From: UBA1227 sp964539045
Lineage (GTDB): Bacteria > Bacillota > Clostridia > Oscillospirales > Acutalibacteraceae
Length of the DNA: 61,405 nt
NCBI GenBank assembly: GCA_964539045.1
Contig: CAZIHW010000103.1
Span: 1-61,405 of the forward strand
Reading direction: 5' to 3'
Position numbers and translations under genes: made by a program. A model generated the notes under the pieces. It made no database searches. It was given only the letters and a program-made list of their open reading frames with translations, and had not been told where the DNA came from. Position 1 is the first letter of the stretch. Each line of letters begins with the position of its first letter. Below, piece after piece: positions 25,057 to 34,434 of this stretch.

Positions 25057-25488
25057 TCAATAGTATACTACATTCGAATTTAAGGGGATCTTCTCAGTAG
25101 TAAAAATATTCTTTTTGGCATAATGCTTCCAGGATACTCTGTATTGGTAACCCTCCGGAAGACCGATTGAGCGCGAGTAGGTGCACGAAGAAGCATCCAG
25201 ACACTTATCGTCTAAATCGAGATAATCCGACCATGAAGCACTGCTTGTTTTGCGTCGCTGAATAACGATATCTATCATACCGCAACGGACAACATCAGCG
25301 TAGCATACAGTAGTACCTCTTATATCCGAATACGTGGTGCTTTTCTTTTTAAACGTAAGGGTGTGTTCGCGTATAAGCCCGGTTGCTAACGGCTGAACAG
25401 TTTCTCCTTTGTCATCGACAGCACCTGCGCTAAGGCCGAAGGGTATCAATATGCACATAGCCAAAATGACGGCCAGGAATTTTTTCAC
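25057..25488 (-). CDS. Small secreted protein of unknown function
   Basis: A 143-residue protein with a Sec signal peptide (MKKFLAVILAMCILIPFGLSAGA, cleavage probably after AGA near residue 23; shown in parts). The mature part is about 120 residues, beta-rich, with four Cys (in TTVCYADVVRC and KCLDASSCTYS) that could form two disulfides. It ends the sigma/anti-sigma cassette and may be an effector or signal of that system. It resembles small DUF6147-like secreted proteins, but I am unsure. Confidence 0.7.
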   Translation of the reverse strand: MKKFLAVILAMCILIPFGLSAGAVDDKGETVQPLATGLIREHTLTFKKKSTTYSDIRGTTVCYADVVRCGMIDIVIQRRKTSSASWSDYLDLDDKCLDASSCTYSRSIGLPEGYQYRVSWKHYAKKNIFTTEKIPLNSNVVYY

Positions 25489-25490
25489 TA

Positions 25491-26270
25491 TTATCCCTCG
25501 CTAACCGTACCTGCCAACTCCTTAGCCTCATCCATTTGAATATCTGTGAAAATAAGGCTGTACATGACGGAATCGGCAATGTACATAATTTCGCAATCGT
25601 TGTCATTACCGAAAATCAGTATGTCGATATCCCCGCACTTGACTTGTTCTGCATATATGTAGCTCTTCGCCAGATTGATGTCGCCGAAAGAGTCAGCTTG
25701 CTCACCAACTTCCAATAGAGAAACAACCACCGTGCTCCCGTCAGCATTCACAAGCTCCAAAGAGCAATGTGGGTTTGCAGGGCTGCTAGTATCTACATCG
25801 ACCTCTGTAACGCTCCAGGCATCACTTAACAGAGCCTGCGGTAAAACAACATTCTCAAAGCATGATTCTTTAAGCGTTGGAATGATGTCCGAAGACTTAA
25901 TCGTCGTGGGTTCTTCCTTGTCGCCCGGGAGGTTGACAACGAAATGACCGTCTACATATTTTACAAATTCAGGATCCGCGTCCATGCGCAGATTTCTCGC
26001 ATACGCTAAAGATGTTATAGTACAGATGGCTGCTATAACGGCAGCTATGAGGAGGATTTTTCTAAAATTGTATACGTGTCCCCTCCTCTTCTTTTTCGGA
26101 GCCTCATCTGCTCCTGTTAATGCTTCCGCACAGCGGTCAATGAGGGCTGTATCAATATGTTCGTAATCCTTTTTAAACTCTTCATCCAATAACAGTTCAA
26201 TCTCATCTTGTGACATGTCCATTGAACTTGTCCTAAACATCTCTATAAGTTTTTGATTTTCAGTTTTCAC
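25491..26270 (-). CDS. Putative transmembrane anti-sigma factor
   Basis: A 259-residue protein in the usual place for an anti-sigma factor, just after an ECF sigma gene. About 75 cytoplasmic residues, with a basic KKKRRGH stretch, precede one membrane segment (about 74-94, ILLIAAVIAAICTITSLAYA). The outer domain of about 165 residues looks like DUF4367-type domains seen in clostridial anti-sigma proteins. It lacks the zinc-binding HxxxCxxC motif. Release of the sigma factor would need a membrane protease or conformational signal. Confidence 0.75.
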   Translation of the reverse strand: MKTENQKLIEMFRTSSMDMSQDEIELLLDEEFKKDYEHIDTALIDRCAEALTGADEAPKKKRRGHVYNFRKILLIAAVIAAICTITSLAYARNLRMDADPEFVKYVDGHFVVNLPGDKEEPTTIKSSDIIPTLKESCFENVVLPQALLSDAWSVTEVDVDTSSPANPHCSLELVNADGSTVVVSLLEVGEQADSFGDINLAKSYIYAEQVKCGDIDILIFGNDNDCEIMYIADSVMYSLIFTDIQMDEAKELAGTVSEG

Positions 26271-26339
26271 AGTTGAAGCCTCACTTAAATAGTCTTAGTT
26301 TTTTACAAAAGTAACACTTAAATTTGATGAAAATCCGTT

Positions 26340-26873
26340 TTAATTCAAATCGTTCTCTAAAGCGTCTTTCATTAACCGTCGAATCTTATCATTTAATCGA
26401 TAGGCTCTCTGTTTTATGGCGCTTGCTGTCGTGCCCATCAGGTCTGCTATCTCTCTATATGGTTTGTCTTCTATATAGATATATGTATACAATTTTCTCT
26501 CTTTGGGATCGAGTTGTCCGAGGATTTTTCTCTTCGCTTCTTCTATAGCGGCCTCGGTTATTATGACGTCGTCAAAGTTTATTTCATAAGAGAGTTGTAC
26601 TGTGGAAGAGAGCTTTTCAACAATACGATTTGTACGTTGAATCTCGGCGAATTTCTTGTTTATTAAATTGCTCGTGGTTCTCACAAGCCACGCAGTAGGA
26701 TACTCCAGGGTCTCACCGGAGTCATACAAGGTGCAAAGTGCCGCAGCTACTTCAGCTACAACATCCTCTACGTCCTTAGGCCTGTCCGGCATTCGCCGCA
26801 TGACAAGGCCGTGTACAAACGCTTCGTAATTTTTCCACAAGTCGTCACAAAGCTTTTTCCTGTTCTCTTCCAT
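26340..26873 (-). CDS. ECF-type RNA polymerase sigma factor
   Basis: A 177-residue sigma-70 family member with only regions 2 and 4. Region 2 includes DVEDVVAEVAAALC and YPTAWLVRTTSNLINKKF; region 4 has the helix-turn-helix LDPKERKLYTYIYIEDKPYREIADLMGTTASAIKQRAYRL (in parts: KPYREIADLMGTTASAIKQR). It directs RNA polymerase to target promoters and is probably held by the membrane protein downstream. It starts a three-gene cassette. Confidence 0.88.
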   Translation of the reverse strand: MEENRKKLCDDLWKNYEAFVHGLVMRRMPDRPKDVEDVVAEVAAALCTLYDSGETLEYPTAWLVRTTSNLINKKFAEIQRTNRIVEKLSSTVQLSYEINFDDVIITEAAIEEAKRKILGQLDPKERKLYTYIYIEDKPYREIADLMGTTASAIKQRAYRLNDKIRRLMKDALENDLN

Positions 26874-26928
26874 CTTATACTCACCAATACACTCAATTTT
26901 TGTATAGAATAAATTTTTATATAAAATA

Positions 26929-26957
26929 ATTTTAAAAAATTTTTGTTACCTTTTCAA
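26929..26957 (-). promoter_or_regulatory. Housekeeping-type promoter of the ECF sigma gene
   Basis: Minus strand TTGAAA (26952-26957), 17-base spacer, TAAAAT (26929-26934). A GGTAAC segment within the spacer could also serve as an ECF -35, which would allow autoregulation. Confidence 0.6.
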
Positions 26958-27030
26958 GTTTTCGGTACTATTTAATATGTAGGGTGCGACTCAAACTCTT
27001 GGGTCACTCGCTTAATGAATAGTTACACGG

Positions 27031-27063
27031 CAAAGGCCTCGGGGACCAATGGTGCCCGGGGCC
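27031..27063 (-). terminator. Terminator of the nusA-infB-ribF operon
   Basis: Minus strand GGCCCCGGGCA pairs with TCCCCGAGGCC after a short loop; it overlaps the last base of the ribF stop and is followed by TTTGCC. Very GC rich, with a short U-run. Confidence 0.65.
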
Positions 27064-28004
27064 TAAGTCGTTTTATATCTGATTTTCTTTGCAATTTCGC
27101 GCACCTTCAGCGCATCCTCTCTGATTTGCTCTTCGAGTGCAGAAAGGCTGTCGAACTTTATTTCAGAACGAATATAGTGTAAAAGGCTTACATCTACATA
27201 CTTACCGTAAAGGTCTCCGTTAAAGTCCAAAATGTGCGTCTCACTGCCTGTTGGTCCGTGTCCGATCGTTGGACGAACCCCTATGTTAGTAACAGCGTAA
27301 AATTTGCGTCCTAACACATCTACTTTTGACATATAAACCCCATGCTTGGGTTCGACGAGTTCCGGGCTTAAGAACTGATTAATCGTTGGCGTGCCCATGG
27401 CCCGTCCCCGCTTGTCGCCGTCTACAACAATCTGCCTGTAAGTAAACGGTCGCCCCAGCATCACATTTGCGAGCTCTATTTGCCCGCTCTCTATGGCATT
27501 CCGTATTCTGGTTGAACTTACGGGCTCTCCCTCAAAATCAAGTTCAGGGGATACATAAAACTCTATCCCTTTTTCGATACAGAGCTTCTTAAGCAGTTCG
27601 GGAGTTCCCCGCCCCTCCTTACCGAAGCTGTAATTAAATCCGCAACATATACCGACCGCGCCCATACGCTTGATAAGGATAGTCTCAAAAAACTCTTCCG
27701 GAGACATATCCTTCAGCGAAGCAAAATCAAGCTTGCAAAGGGTTATGCCGGTTTCCTTAAAGGTACGTGCTTTTATATCATCTGTAAAAAGCACCTGCGG
27801 TGATACCCCTGTCAGAACCGACAAAGGATGTTCTTTGAACACAAGAGCATACGGCTTTGCCGATAGTCTTTCCGCCATTTTCAGGGCGGCTCTGATGACA
27901 GTCATATGTCCTATGTGCAGACCGTCAAAATTGCCGAGTGCAACCACTGTACCCAAAGTTACATCACCTTTCATTGTATACTCTTCTGAATAGTAATTTC
28001 CCAT
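27063..28004 (-). CDS. ribF: Bifunctional riboflavin kinase / FAD synthetase
   Basis: Makes FMN then FAD from riboflavin. The 313-residue protein has the N-terminal FMN adenylyltransferase domain (VVALGNFDGLHIGHM with the HxGH motif; SSTRIRNAI) and the C-terminal kinase domain (GDKRGRAMGTPTIN; RPTIGHG; ETHILDFNGDLYGK). It starts 41 bases inside truB. It closes the nusA-infB operon. FMN supply links it to ApbE and Rnf in the same window. Confidence 0.96.
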   Translation of the reverse strand: MGNYYSEEYTMKGDVTLGTVVALGNFDGLHIGHMTVIRAALKMAERLSAKPYALVFKEHPLSVLTGVSPQVLFTDDIKARTFKETGITLCKLDFASLKDMSPEEFFETILIKRMGAVGICCGFNYSFGKEGRGTPELLKKLCIEKGIEFYVSPELDFEGEPVSSTRIRNAIESGQIELANVMLGRPFTYRQIVVDGDKRGRAMGTPTINQFLSPELVEPKHGVYMSKVDVLGRKFYAVTNIGVRPTIGHGPTGSETHILDFNGDLYGKYVDVSLLHYIRSEIKFDSLSALEEQIREDALKVREIAKKIRYKTT

Positions 28005-28848
28005 TTTCAGGACTCGCCTCTCCGAGTCCGATAAATTCGTTTTTATGTGAATATATCCTGTAAAGTCCTCTTGCTTTACACGATTCGATTTTTTCTAAAT
28101 CCAAGCTTCCGCCATTTGCAAATCTCACGGCCTGTCCATCGCTTACAAAAGCCTTAGGATAAGCATTCAAGGCCTCTTCAACACTTATCAGATGTCGTGT
28201 TTTATCAAAATCAGATTCGAGTTCTTCAAGTGTCACAGAACGGTCTATATCAAATCCTGTCGCAAATGTCCTGTTCAGAGAACTCATAAGAGCACCGCAG
28301 CCCAGATCTTTTCCTATATCATCTATAAGTGTTCTTATATATGTTCCCGAAGAACACTCAATATCAAGTATGTACTCATCCTTTGAAGCCCCCTTTGAGA
28401 CTTTCAAAGAATAAATCGTAACCTGACGAGGCTGCCTCTCCACCTCGATACCCTTTCTGGCAAGCTCATACATCTTCACGCCGTCTTTTTTCACAGCGGA
28501 ATACATGGGCGGAATTTGCATTATATCACCCACATATCTGAGAGCAGCCTCTCTTACATCATCAAATGATACGTTTACATCCTCAGTTGTCAATATATTG
28601 CCTGTTATATCCAGGGTATCAGATGTCAAGCCGAGTTTCATCACAGCTTGATATTTTTTATTGCTGTCAGGAAGAAATTCCAAAAATCTGGTGGCACCGC
28701 CGAGCATTATAGGTAGAACTCCGGTAGCCATCGGGTCCAAAGTACCGCAATGTCCGGCTTTCTTTTCTCCTACTATTTTTCTGACCTTGGCCACAGCCGA
28801 AAAAGAGGTTATTCCTCCCGGCTTATTCAAACAAATAAAACCTGTCAT
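27964..28848 (-). CDS. truB: tRNA pseudouridine-55 synthase
   Basis: Forms pseudouridine 55 in the T-loop of tRNA. The 294-residue protein has the catalytic Asp in GHCGTLDPMATGVLP, KKYQAVMKLGLTSDTLD, and the PUA-like C-terminal region after ECSSGTYIRTLIDDIG. Its start overlaps the nrnA stop (ATGA), and ribF starts within its 3' end. Confidence 0.96.
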   Translation of the reverse strand: MTGFICLNKPGGITSFSAVAKVRKIVGEKKAGHCGTLDPMATGVLPIMLGGATRFLEFLPDSNKKYQAVMKLGLTSDTLDITGNILTTEDVNVSFDDVREAALRYVGDIMQIPPMYSAVKKDGVKMYELARKGIEVERQPRQVTIYSLKVSKGASKDEYILDIECSSGTYIRTLIDDIGKDLGCGALMSSLNRTFATGFDIDRSVTLEELESDFDKTRHLISVEEALNAYPKAFVSDGQAVRFANGGSLDLEKIESCKARGLYRIYSHKNEFIGLGEASPENGKLLFRRVYNER

Positions 28849-29798
28849 TTGTTCAATTCTTCCTCAATAATACTTATCATTTTGCGAAGTGTCTCCTCTT
28901 CGTCAGCACCTGAATCACAACCGGCAGCTCTCATGTGTCCGCCGCCACCGAATGCTCCGCAAATAACAGATGCATCAAGCGGTTCATGCGTTCTGAGGGA
29001 AAATTTATATCCCCCATCCTTCTTCTCTTTCATCGTTATGCCGCAAACAGAACCCTCTACCTGTCTGGAAAGAGCCGCTATAGCATCGCAGTTCTCAGCA
29101 GAGGCACCTGTCCTCTCGAGCATATCCAGCGTAACCTTCATGACGATTACCTTGCCGTCGCAAAAGCTTCTCATTCCGGCAAGTACATCGCGAAGAAGAT
29201 TGAAGTAAGAATACGGCTTAGTCTCGAACATAAGTACATTTATGAGCGCATTATCGGCACCTTTATCAATAAGATCCGCACCCGCTCTGTAAGCCTCTGA
29301 ATTCGCATTTGAATATCTGAAACAACCCGTATCTGTAGAAAGTCCCGTATAAAGAGCGGTAGCTATATCCGGGGTTATTTCGACTTCCATCTTCTTGAAA
29401 ATGCGATACAGCGTCAGCGCCGCAGCTCCGTCATCGGAACAGAGATGAAGTTCCTTCGCATATCCCCTGTTTGATCCGTGGTGATCTATACAAAGATCTA
29501 TTTTGCCAGCATAGAGTCCTTCCAGCCTATCCCCGAGCAATTTAGTGTCCGCTATATCGACAGCCACTATAAATCCGGGCTCAAAATCCATAGGCTCAAG
29601 TCCCTCGAAAAGGAATGAATACCGCGCCGGTATCTTTTCTGAATTCTCAACACGGGCACGCTTCCCCAAACCACGAAGCATATGGCAAAGTGCAACTCCG
29701 CAGCCTAAGGTATCTCCGTCAGGATTTTTATGAGTGAGTATAAGGACATCATCTTTTTCCTTAAGCAATTCAATAACTCTGTCTGCATTTACAGTCAT
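28845..29798 (-). CDS. nrnA: NrnA-type DHH phosphoesterase (nanoRNase/pAp phosphatase)
   Basis: Degrades very short RNAs and 3'-phosphoadenosine-5'-phosphate. The 317-residue DHH/DHHA1 protein has LTHKNPDGDTLGCG, VAVDIADT, CIDHHGSNRGYA (DHH), LYTGLSTDTGCF and the C-terminal GAFGGGGHMRAAGC. It lies between rbfA and truB, its typical place in Bacillota. Confidence 0.95.
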   Translation of the reverse strand: MTVNADRVIELLKEKDDVLILTHKNPDGDTLGCGVALCHMLRGLGKRARVENSEKIPARYSFLFEGLEPMDFEPGFIVAVDIADTKLLGDRLEGLYAGKIDLCIDHHGSNRGYAKELHLCSDDGAAALTLYRIFKKMEVEITPDIATALYTGLSTDTGCFRYSNANSEAYRAGADLIDKGADNALINVLMFETKPYSYFNLLRDVLAGMRSFCDGKVIVMKVTLDMLERTGASAENCDAIAALSRQVEGSVCGITMKEKKDGGYKFSLRTHEPLDASVICGAFGGGGHMRAAGCDSGADEEETLRKMISIIEEELNK

Positions 29799-30148
29799 CC
29801 GTTACCTCCCGATATATCGTTGAGTTTCTTAAATATATTCATTCCGTGTTCTACGGAGTCATCGGCAATAAACTTAAGTTCCGGAGCCTTACGCAGATGG
29901 AGATTATGACCTACTTCCTTGCGTATAAATCCGGAGGCCGAATTGAGGACTTTCGCAGCCTCTTTCGCTCCCTCGATACCTTTGAGATCGCTTATATATA
30001 CCTTTGCCGACGATAAATCGCCTGAAACGGTTACGCGAACAACGGTAAGAAGTCTGTCTGCAACCCTCGGGTCTTTTATATCCTTCATAACCGCAATTAT
30101 CTCGCGCTTAATATCCTCTGCCACTCTGTCTTTGCTATGTCCGGGCAT
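29795..30148 (-). CDS. rbfA: Ribosome-binding factor A
   Basis: Binds the 30S subunit and helps process and fold the 5' end of 16S rRNA. The 117-residue KH-like protein has RVAEDIKREIIAVMKDIKDPRV and LRKAPELKFIADDSVEHGM (in parts). It overlaps the next gene by 4 bases (ATGA) and follows infB. Confidence 0.95.
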   Translation of the reverse strand: MPGHSKDRVAEDIKREIIAVMKDIKDPRVADRLLTVVRVTVSGDLSSAKVYISDLKGIEGAKEAAKVLNSASGFIRKEVGHNLHLRKAPELKFIADDSVEHGMNIFKKLNDISGGNG

Positions 30149-30186
30149 AATATCGCCTCCGTTTTCCGTTATGAAATACGGGGAAA

Positions 30187-32646
30187 TCAGTCTTCCCTGT
30201 ATTCCTCTGTTATGAAGGCTTCAAGTATGTCGCCTTCCTTAATGTCATTGAATTTGGTAAGTCCTATGCCGCATTCATATCCTGAAGCAACTTCTTTTAC
30301 ATCATCCTTAAAGCGACGTAAAGATGCGAGCTCATCCTCTGCGACAATAACACCGTCACGAACAACACGTATTTTTGAATTACGTGTAACCTTTCCTTCC
30401 AGTATATAAGAGCCTGCAATATTTCCGACGTTGGAAATCTTAAGCACATTACGTACTTCCGCACGTCCGATGTCAACGTCACGGAACTTCGGAGCAAGCA
30501 TACCCTTGATGGCGGACTGTATCTCCTCAATGCAGTCATAGATAATTCTATAGCAACGTATGTCTATACCGTCACGCTCTGCATTGGTGGCAGCAGCAGC
30601 GTCGGGACGAACATTAAATCCTACGATGATAGCGTTTGATGCGTTAGCAAGCATAACATCGGAATCAACGATACCGCCCACTGCACCGTGAATTACACGT
30701 ACACGAACCTCGTCATTGGAGAGCTTCTCAAGGCTTTGGCGAACTGCCTCAACGGAGCCCTGAACATCTGCCTTTATGATTATATTGAGGTCTTTAAGCT
30801 CTCCCTCCTGGAGACTTGCAAAGAGGTTATCCAAAGTAACTTTTTGCATTGAACCCCACTGTTCCTCTTTGATAGCCGACTTACGCTGTTCAACAAGTTC
30901 ACGTGCCAGACGCTCATCCGAAACGGCATCAAATGTATCTCCGGCCTGCGGAGCCTCCTGGAGACCTGTGATCTCAACAGGGATTGACGGACCGGCCTCT
31001 TTGAGCTGAATACCGTTTTCATTTGTCATGACACGAACACGGCCTACAGCTGTACCTGCAACTATGATATCACCTGTTTTAAGAGTACCGTTCTGTACAA
31101 GGAGAGTTGCGATAGGACCGCGGCCCTTATCGAGTCTGGCCTCAATAACAGAACCCTTTGCCGCACGATTCGGATTGGCCTTGAGTTCAAGCATCTCTGC
31201 TACAAGAAGTACGGACTCAAGGAGTTTGTCAAGATTCATACCCGTCTTCGCTGAAACAGGAACACATATTGTGTCTCCGCCCCATTCCTCAGGTACAATT
31301 TCATGTTCGGTGAGCTGCTGCATGATTTTATCTACAGTGCTGCCCGGTTTATCCATCTTGTTTATAGCGACAATTATAGGTATCTCGGCAGCTCTTGCAT
31401 GGTTAATTGCTTCTATTGTCTGCGGCATTATACCGTCGTCAGCAGCTACGACAAGAATAGCTATATCCGTAGCCTTTGCACCGCGTGCACGCATGCTTGT
31501 GAAAGCGGCATGACCCGGAGTATCGAGGAATGTGATCTTCTGCCCGTTAATCTCGGTTCTGTAAGCACCGATGGCCTGGGTAATACCGCCGGCCTCTGTG
31601 TCTGTTACAGCCGTATGACGTATAGCATCAAGAATTGATGTCTTACCATGGTCAACGTGACCCATAACGCATACAACCGGATCTCTCGGAAGAAGGCTTT
31701 CCTCATCATCCTCTGTATCATCGATGATTCTGTCTTCGATGGTAACTACTACTTCTTTTTCAACCTTTGCACCGAGTTCAGTAGCCACAATTTCAGCGGT
31801 ATCAAAATCGATAACCTCATTTACGGTTGCCATCTGGCCGAGTGCGAAGAGCTTCTTTATAACTTCTGCAGCTGTCATGTGAAGCAATTCAGCAAGATTT
31901 CCTACGGTGATTTCCTCAGGAACCGTTATTGTAATCTGCTTCTTGGCACGCTCAGCGGCAATTCTCTTGAGACGGTCAGCCTCGGATTCATGCTTCTTTG
32001 AGCGCATGCCCTGCTGCTTTCTGTACTGTTTTGATTTTTGGTTGAGCTTTTGCTTACCCAGATTTACACGGTCGCTTCTCTGGTTTTGATTCTGATTGCC
32101 GAGCTGTTCATACTTCTCGTTGTACTTTTCAAGGTCAACATTCTGAGAACGTGTGTCTATAGTACGGGCCTCACCCTTTGTTCTCGCCTGCATCGGCTTG
32201 TTATCACTATTATGGTCTTTCTTTTTGAACGGATGCATATTTGCAGCCTTCTTATCAAGTGCTGCCTGAACCTTTTCATCGACCTTAACCGGAGGCTTTT
32301 TGTCAGCTGCAGGGCTCTTTTCCTTAGCCTTTTTATCAGGCGCTTCAGCCTTTGTCTCTTTATCGGAAACAGCCTGAGCCGTCTCAACCTCCTCTTGTTT
32401 CTTCTCAACCTTTTTGGGCTCCTCTTTCTTCACCGGAGCCTCGTTGGCCATTGCAAAATATTCATCAAAGCTCTCAACCTGGTTAGTCTGAGTAAAATGC
32501 TCAAATACCAGGTTAAGTTCATCATTAGTCAAAGCTGTCATATGCTTCTTCGGAGTGTCAAAGTATCCGGCAAGCAAATCCACAACTTCTTTACTTGGTC
32601 TGTCGAAGTCTTTAGCGACCTCATGTACTCTATATTTTATTTCCAT
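30187..32646 (-). CDS. infB: Translation initiation factor IF-2
   Basis: GTPase that places initiator tRNA on the ribosome. The 819-residue protein has a variable N-terminal region rich in Lys, Glu and Ala (residues about 75-200), an IF2-N domain, then the GTPase with G1 GHVDHGKTS, G3 DTPGHAAF and G4 NKMD, and the C1/C2 domains. The ATG overlaps the ylxQ stop as TAATG. Confidence 0.97.
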   Translation of the reverse strand: MEIKYRVHEVAKDFDRPSKEVVDLLAGYFDTPKKHMTALTNDELNLVFEHFTQTNQVESFDEYFAMANEAPVKKEEPKKVEKKQEEVETAQAVSDKETKAEAPDKKAKEKSPAADKKPPVKVDEKVQAALDKKAANMHPFKKKDHNSDNKPMQARTKGEARTIDTRSQNVDLEKYNEKYEQLGNQNQNQRSDRVNLGKQKLNQKSKQYRKQQGMRSKKHESEADRLKRIAAERAKKQITITVPEEITVGNLAELLHMTAAEVIKKLFALGQMATVNEVIDFDTAEIVATELGAKVEKEVVVTIEDRIIDDTEDDEESLLPRDPVVCVMGHVDHGKTSILDAIRHTAVTDTEAGGITQAIGAYRTEINGQKITFLDTPGHAAFTSMRARGAKATDIAILVVAADDGIMPQTIEAINHARAAEIPIIVAINKMDKPGSTVDKIMQQLTEHEIVPEEWGGDTICVPVSAKTGMNLDKLLESVLLVAEMLELKANPNRAAKGSVIEARLDKGRGPIATLLVQNGTLKTGDIIVAGTAVGRVRVMTNENGIQLKEAGPSIPVEITGLQEAPQAGDTFDAVSDERLARELVEQRKSAIKEEQWGSMQKVTLDNLFASLQEGELKDLNIIIKADVQGSVEAVRQSLEKLSNDEVRVRVIHGAVGGIVDSDVMLANASNAIIVGFNVRPDAAAATNAERDGIDIRCYRIIYDCIEEIQSAIKGMLAPKFRDVDIGRAEVRNVLKISNVGNIAGSYILEGKVTRNSKIRVVRDGVIVAEDELASLRRFKDDVKEVASGYECGIGLTKFNDIKEGDILEAFITEEYRED

Positions 32647-32981
32647 TAATTATTATCCTCCTTTAAGCCACTCTTTATGTCTGAAAGTTCAATGAGTTTT
32701 TCGGCAAAACCGTTATCGTTTACCGTGAGCACTGCTGCGCGTATGTTTAATGCTACGTGCAATTTATCTTTATCATAATTAATCTCTATGCAGGGAATAT
32801 TCCTGCCGTTATATACGGTAGTTCTTTTGAATTCCTCTTTCAGCCGGTCAGACGCATCGCATGTCAAAAAGCATATACGGGCCTTCCCCTTCTCTATGGC
32901 CTCAAATGACGCATCGTGTCCGCATGAAAGCTTTCCGGCTCTTCTCGCCAGTCCCAGCATATTCAGAAATTTGTCATTCAT
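32646..32981 (-). CDS. ylxQ: YlxQ, L7Ae-like ribosomal protein
   Basis: A 111-residue protein of the L7Ae/L30e/S12e family that may bind K-turn RNA. The N-terminus FLNMLGLARRAGKLSCGHDASFEAI and the central CFLTCDASDRLKEEF match YlxQ proteins. It starts 8 bases inside ylxR and its stop overlaps the infB start. Confidence 0.93.
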   Translation of the reverse strand: MNDKFLNMLGLARRAGKLSCGHDASFEAIEKGKARICFLTCDASDRLKEEFKRTTVYNGRNIPCIEINYDKDKLHVALNIRAAVLTVNDNGFAEKLIELSDIKSGLKEDNN

Positions 32982-33258
32982 TATTTTTCAGCTGTGCCTC
33001 CAGACTCTCATAAATCTCATCGGGAATCTGCATGGAAAACTCACGCTCTATACGTTTTGCCTTTCTCGCCTTATTGAGACATTCTATGTCCTTGCATATA
33101 TAGGCCCCTCTACCCGGAGCTTTTCCGACTGTATCAAGAGATACATTGCCCTCCGAATTTTTAACCACCCTTACGAGCTCTTTCTTGGGTTTCATCTCCA
33201 TACAGCCAAGACAGCGTCTCAATGGAATTTTTTTTGGCATAAGACTCACCGCTTTCAA
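32974..33258 (-). CDS. ylxR: YlxR family RNA-binding protein (DUF448)
   Basis: A 94-residue protein of the nusA-infB operon that binds nucleic acid. It has the DUF448 pattern RRCLGCMEMKPKKELVRVV, GRGAYICKD and a following Cys and Lys-rich helix. It lies 11 bases after nusA and is a global regulator in some Bacillota, with the exact target still debated. Confidence 0.94.
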   Translation of the reverse strand: MKAVSLMPKKIPLRRCLGCMEMKPKKELVRVVKNSEGNVSLDTVGKAPGRGAYICKDIECLNKARKAKRIEREFSMQIPDEIYESLEAQLKNNE

Positions 33259-33269
33259 ACAAAATAAGA

Positions 33270-34364
33270 TTATTTTGCCTCTGTCTCTTCATCCTCTTCT
33301 GAAGGAGACTCATAGAAGCCGCTTTCAGGATTAATATCTATCTTCCAGCCCGTGAGCTTTGCCGCGAGCCTTGCATTCTGTCCCTTGTTTCCTATAGCCA
33401 GAGAAAGCTGTGTGTCGGGGACAATAACCTTACATTTCTTTTCCTCTTCGGAAAGTATATCTACGCGAATAACATCCGCAGGAGCGAGAGCTGCTCCCAC
33501 AAAGAGTGTAGGATCATCGCTGTAAGGAACTATATCTATCTTCTCACCGCAAAGCAAGTCTACAACCTTGCCCACACGAGCTCCTCTTGGGCCGATACAT
33601 GCGCCTACCGCATCAACATTTTCGTCTGCGCTGTAAACGGCGATTTTTGTGCGTGAGCCTGCTTCACGGGATACTTCTTTTATCTCAACAGTACCGTCCG
33701 TGATTTCCGGAACCTCTGTTTCAAACAAACGGCGAACAAGGCCCGGATGAGTGCGGGAAATCATAGCCTTCGGACCTTTTTCCGTTTCCTTAACATCTAC
33801 TATATAAACCTTGATCAGATCACCGTCTTCAAGATGTTCTCCCGGTATCTGCTCGGAATGCGGGAGAAGAGCCTCCGCCTTTCCGATCTCGATGGTGGCG
33901 TTTCCGGTCTTCGGATCAACATTCTGAACCTTGGCGGTAACTATCTCCTGATTATGGCTCTGGAATTCCTGCATTGTCTGTCCCCGCTCTGCATCTCTTA
34001 CACCCTGGCGAATAACATGCTTTGCAGTCTGTGCAACAACACGGCCTAAATCCTTTGTATCAAGTGGTATCTCAATGATATCGCCGGCCTTTGCACTGCG
34101 CTTGTATTGATGGGCAGCCTGAACAAGAATATCTGTATCCTCATCTGATATCTCCTCCACAACATTCTTACGGAGATAAAGATTGAACGCCTGATTTTCC
34201 TGATCGATATCACAGAAAACTATATCCTTTCCGTTGTACATCCTCTTTACTGCAACAACAAGGGCATTTGCTATCTTATCCAAAAGAAATTCTGACGGAA
34301 TGCCCTTTTCTTTAGCCATCATTTCGACCGCAGCAAAAAACTCTTCATTCATTTTGTTAATCAT
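33270..34364 (-). CDS. nusA: Transcription termination/antitermination protein NusA
   Basis: Binds RNA polymerase and RNA to modulate pausing and termination. The 364-residue protein has the N-terminal RNAP-binding domain, an S1 domain (about 135-200) and two KH domains (ACIGPRGARVGKVVDLL, AIGNKGQNARLAAKLTGW). It lacks the acidic repeats found in proteobacterial NusA, which is normal for Bacillota. It follows rimP after 70 bases. Confidence 0.97.
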   Translation of the reverse strand: MINKMNEEFFAAVEMMAKEKGIPSEFLLDKIANALVVAVKRMYNGKDIVFCDIDQENQAFNLYLRKNVVEEISDEDTDILVQAAHQYKRSAKAGDIIEIPLDTKDLGRVVAQTAKHVIRQGVRDAERGQTMQEFQSHNQEIVTAKVQNVDPKTGNATIEIGKAEALLPHSEQIPGEHLEDGDLIKVYIVDVKETEKGPKAMISRTHPGLVRRLFETEVPEITDGTVEIKEVSREAGSRTKIAVYSADENVDAVGACIGPRGARVGKVVDLLCGEKIDIVPYSDDPTLFVGAALAPADVIRVDILSEEEKKCKVIVPDTQLSLAIGNKGQNARLAAKLTGWKIDINPESGFYESPSEEDEETEAK

Positions 34365-34434
34365 CCTTTCAAAGTCATGTATACGAAATCACAATTAAAA
34401 CAATTCTGCTAAATTAAAAATGAGGTTTTCAGAC

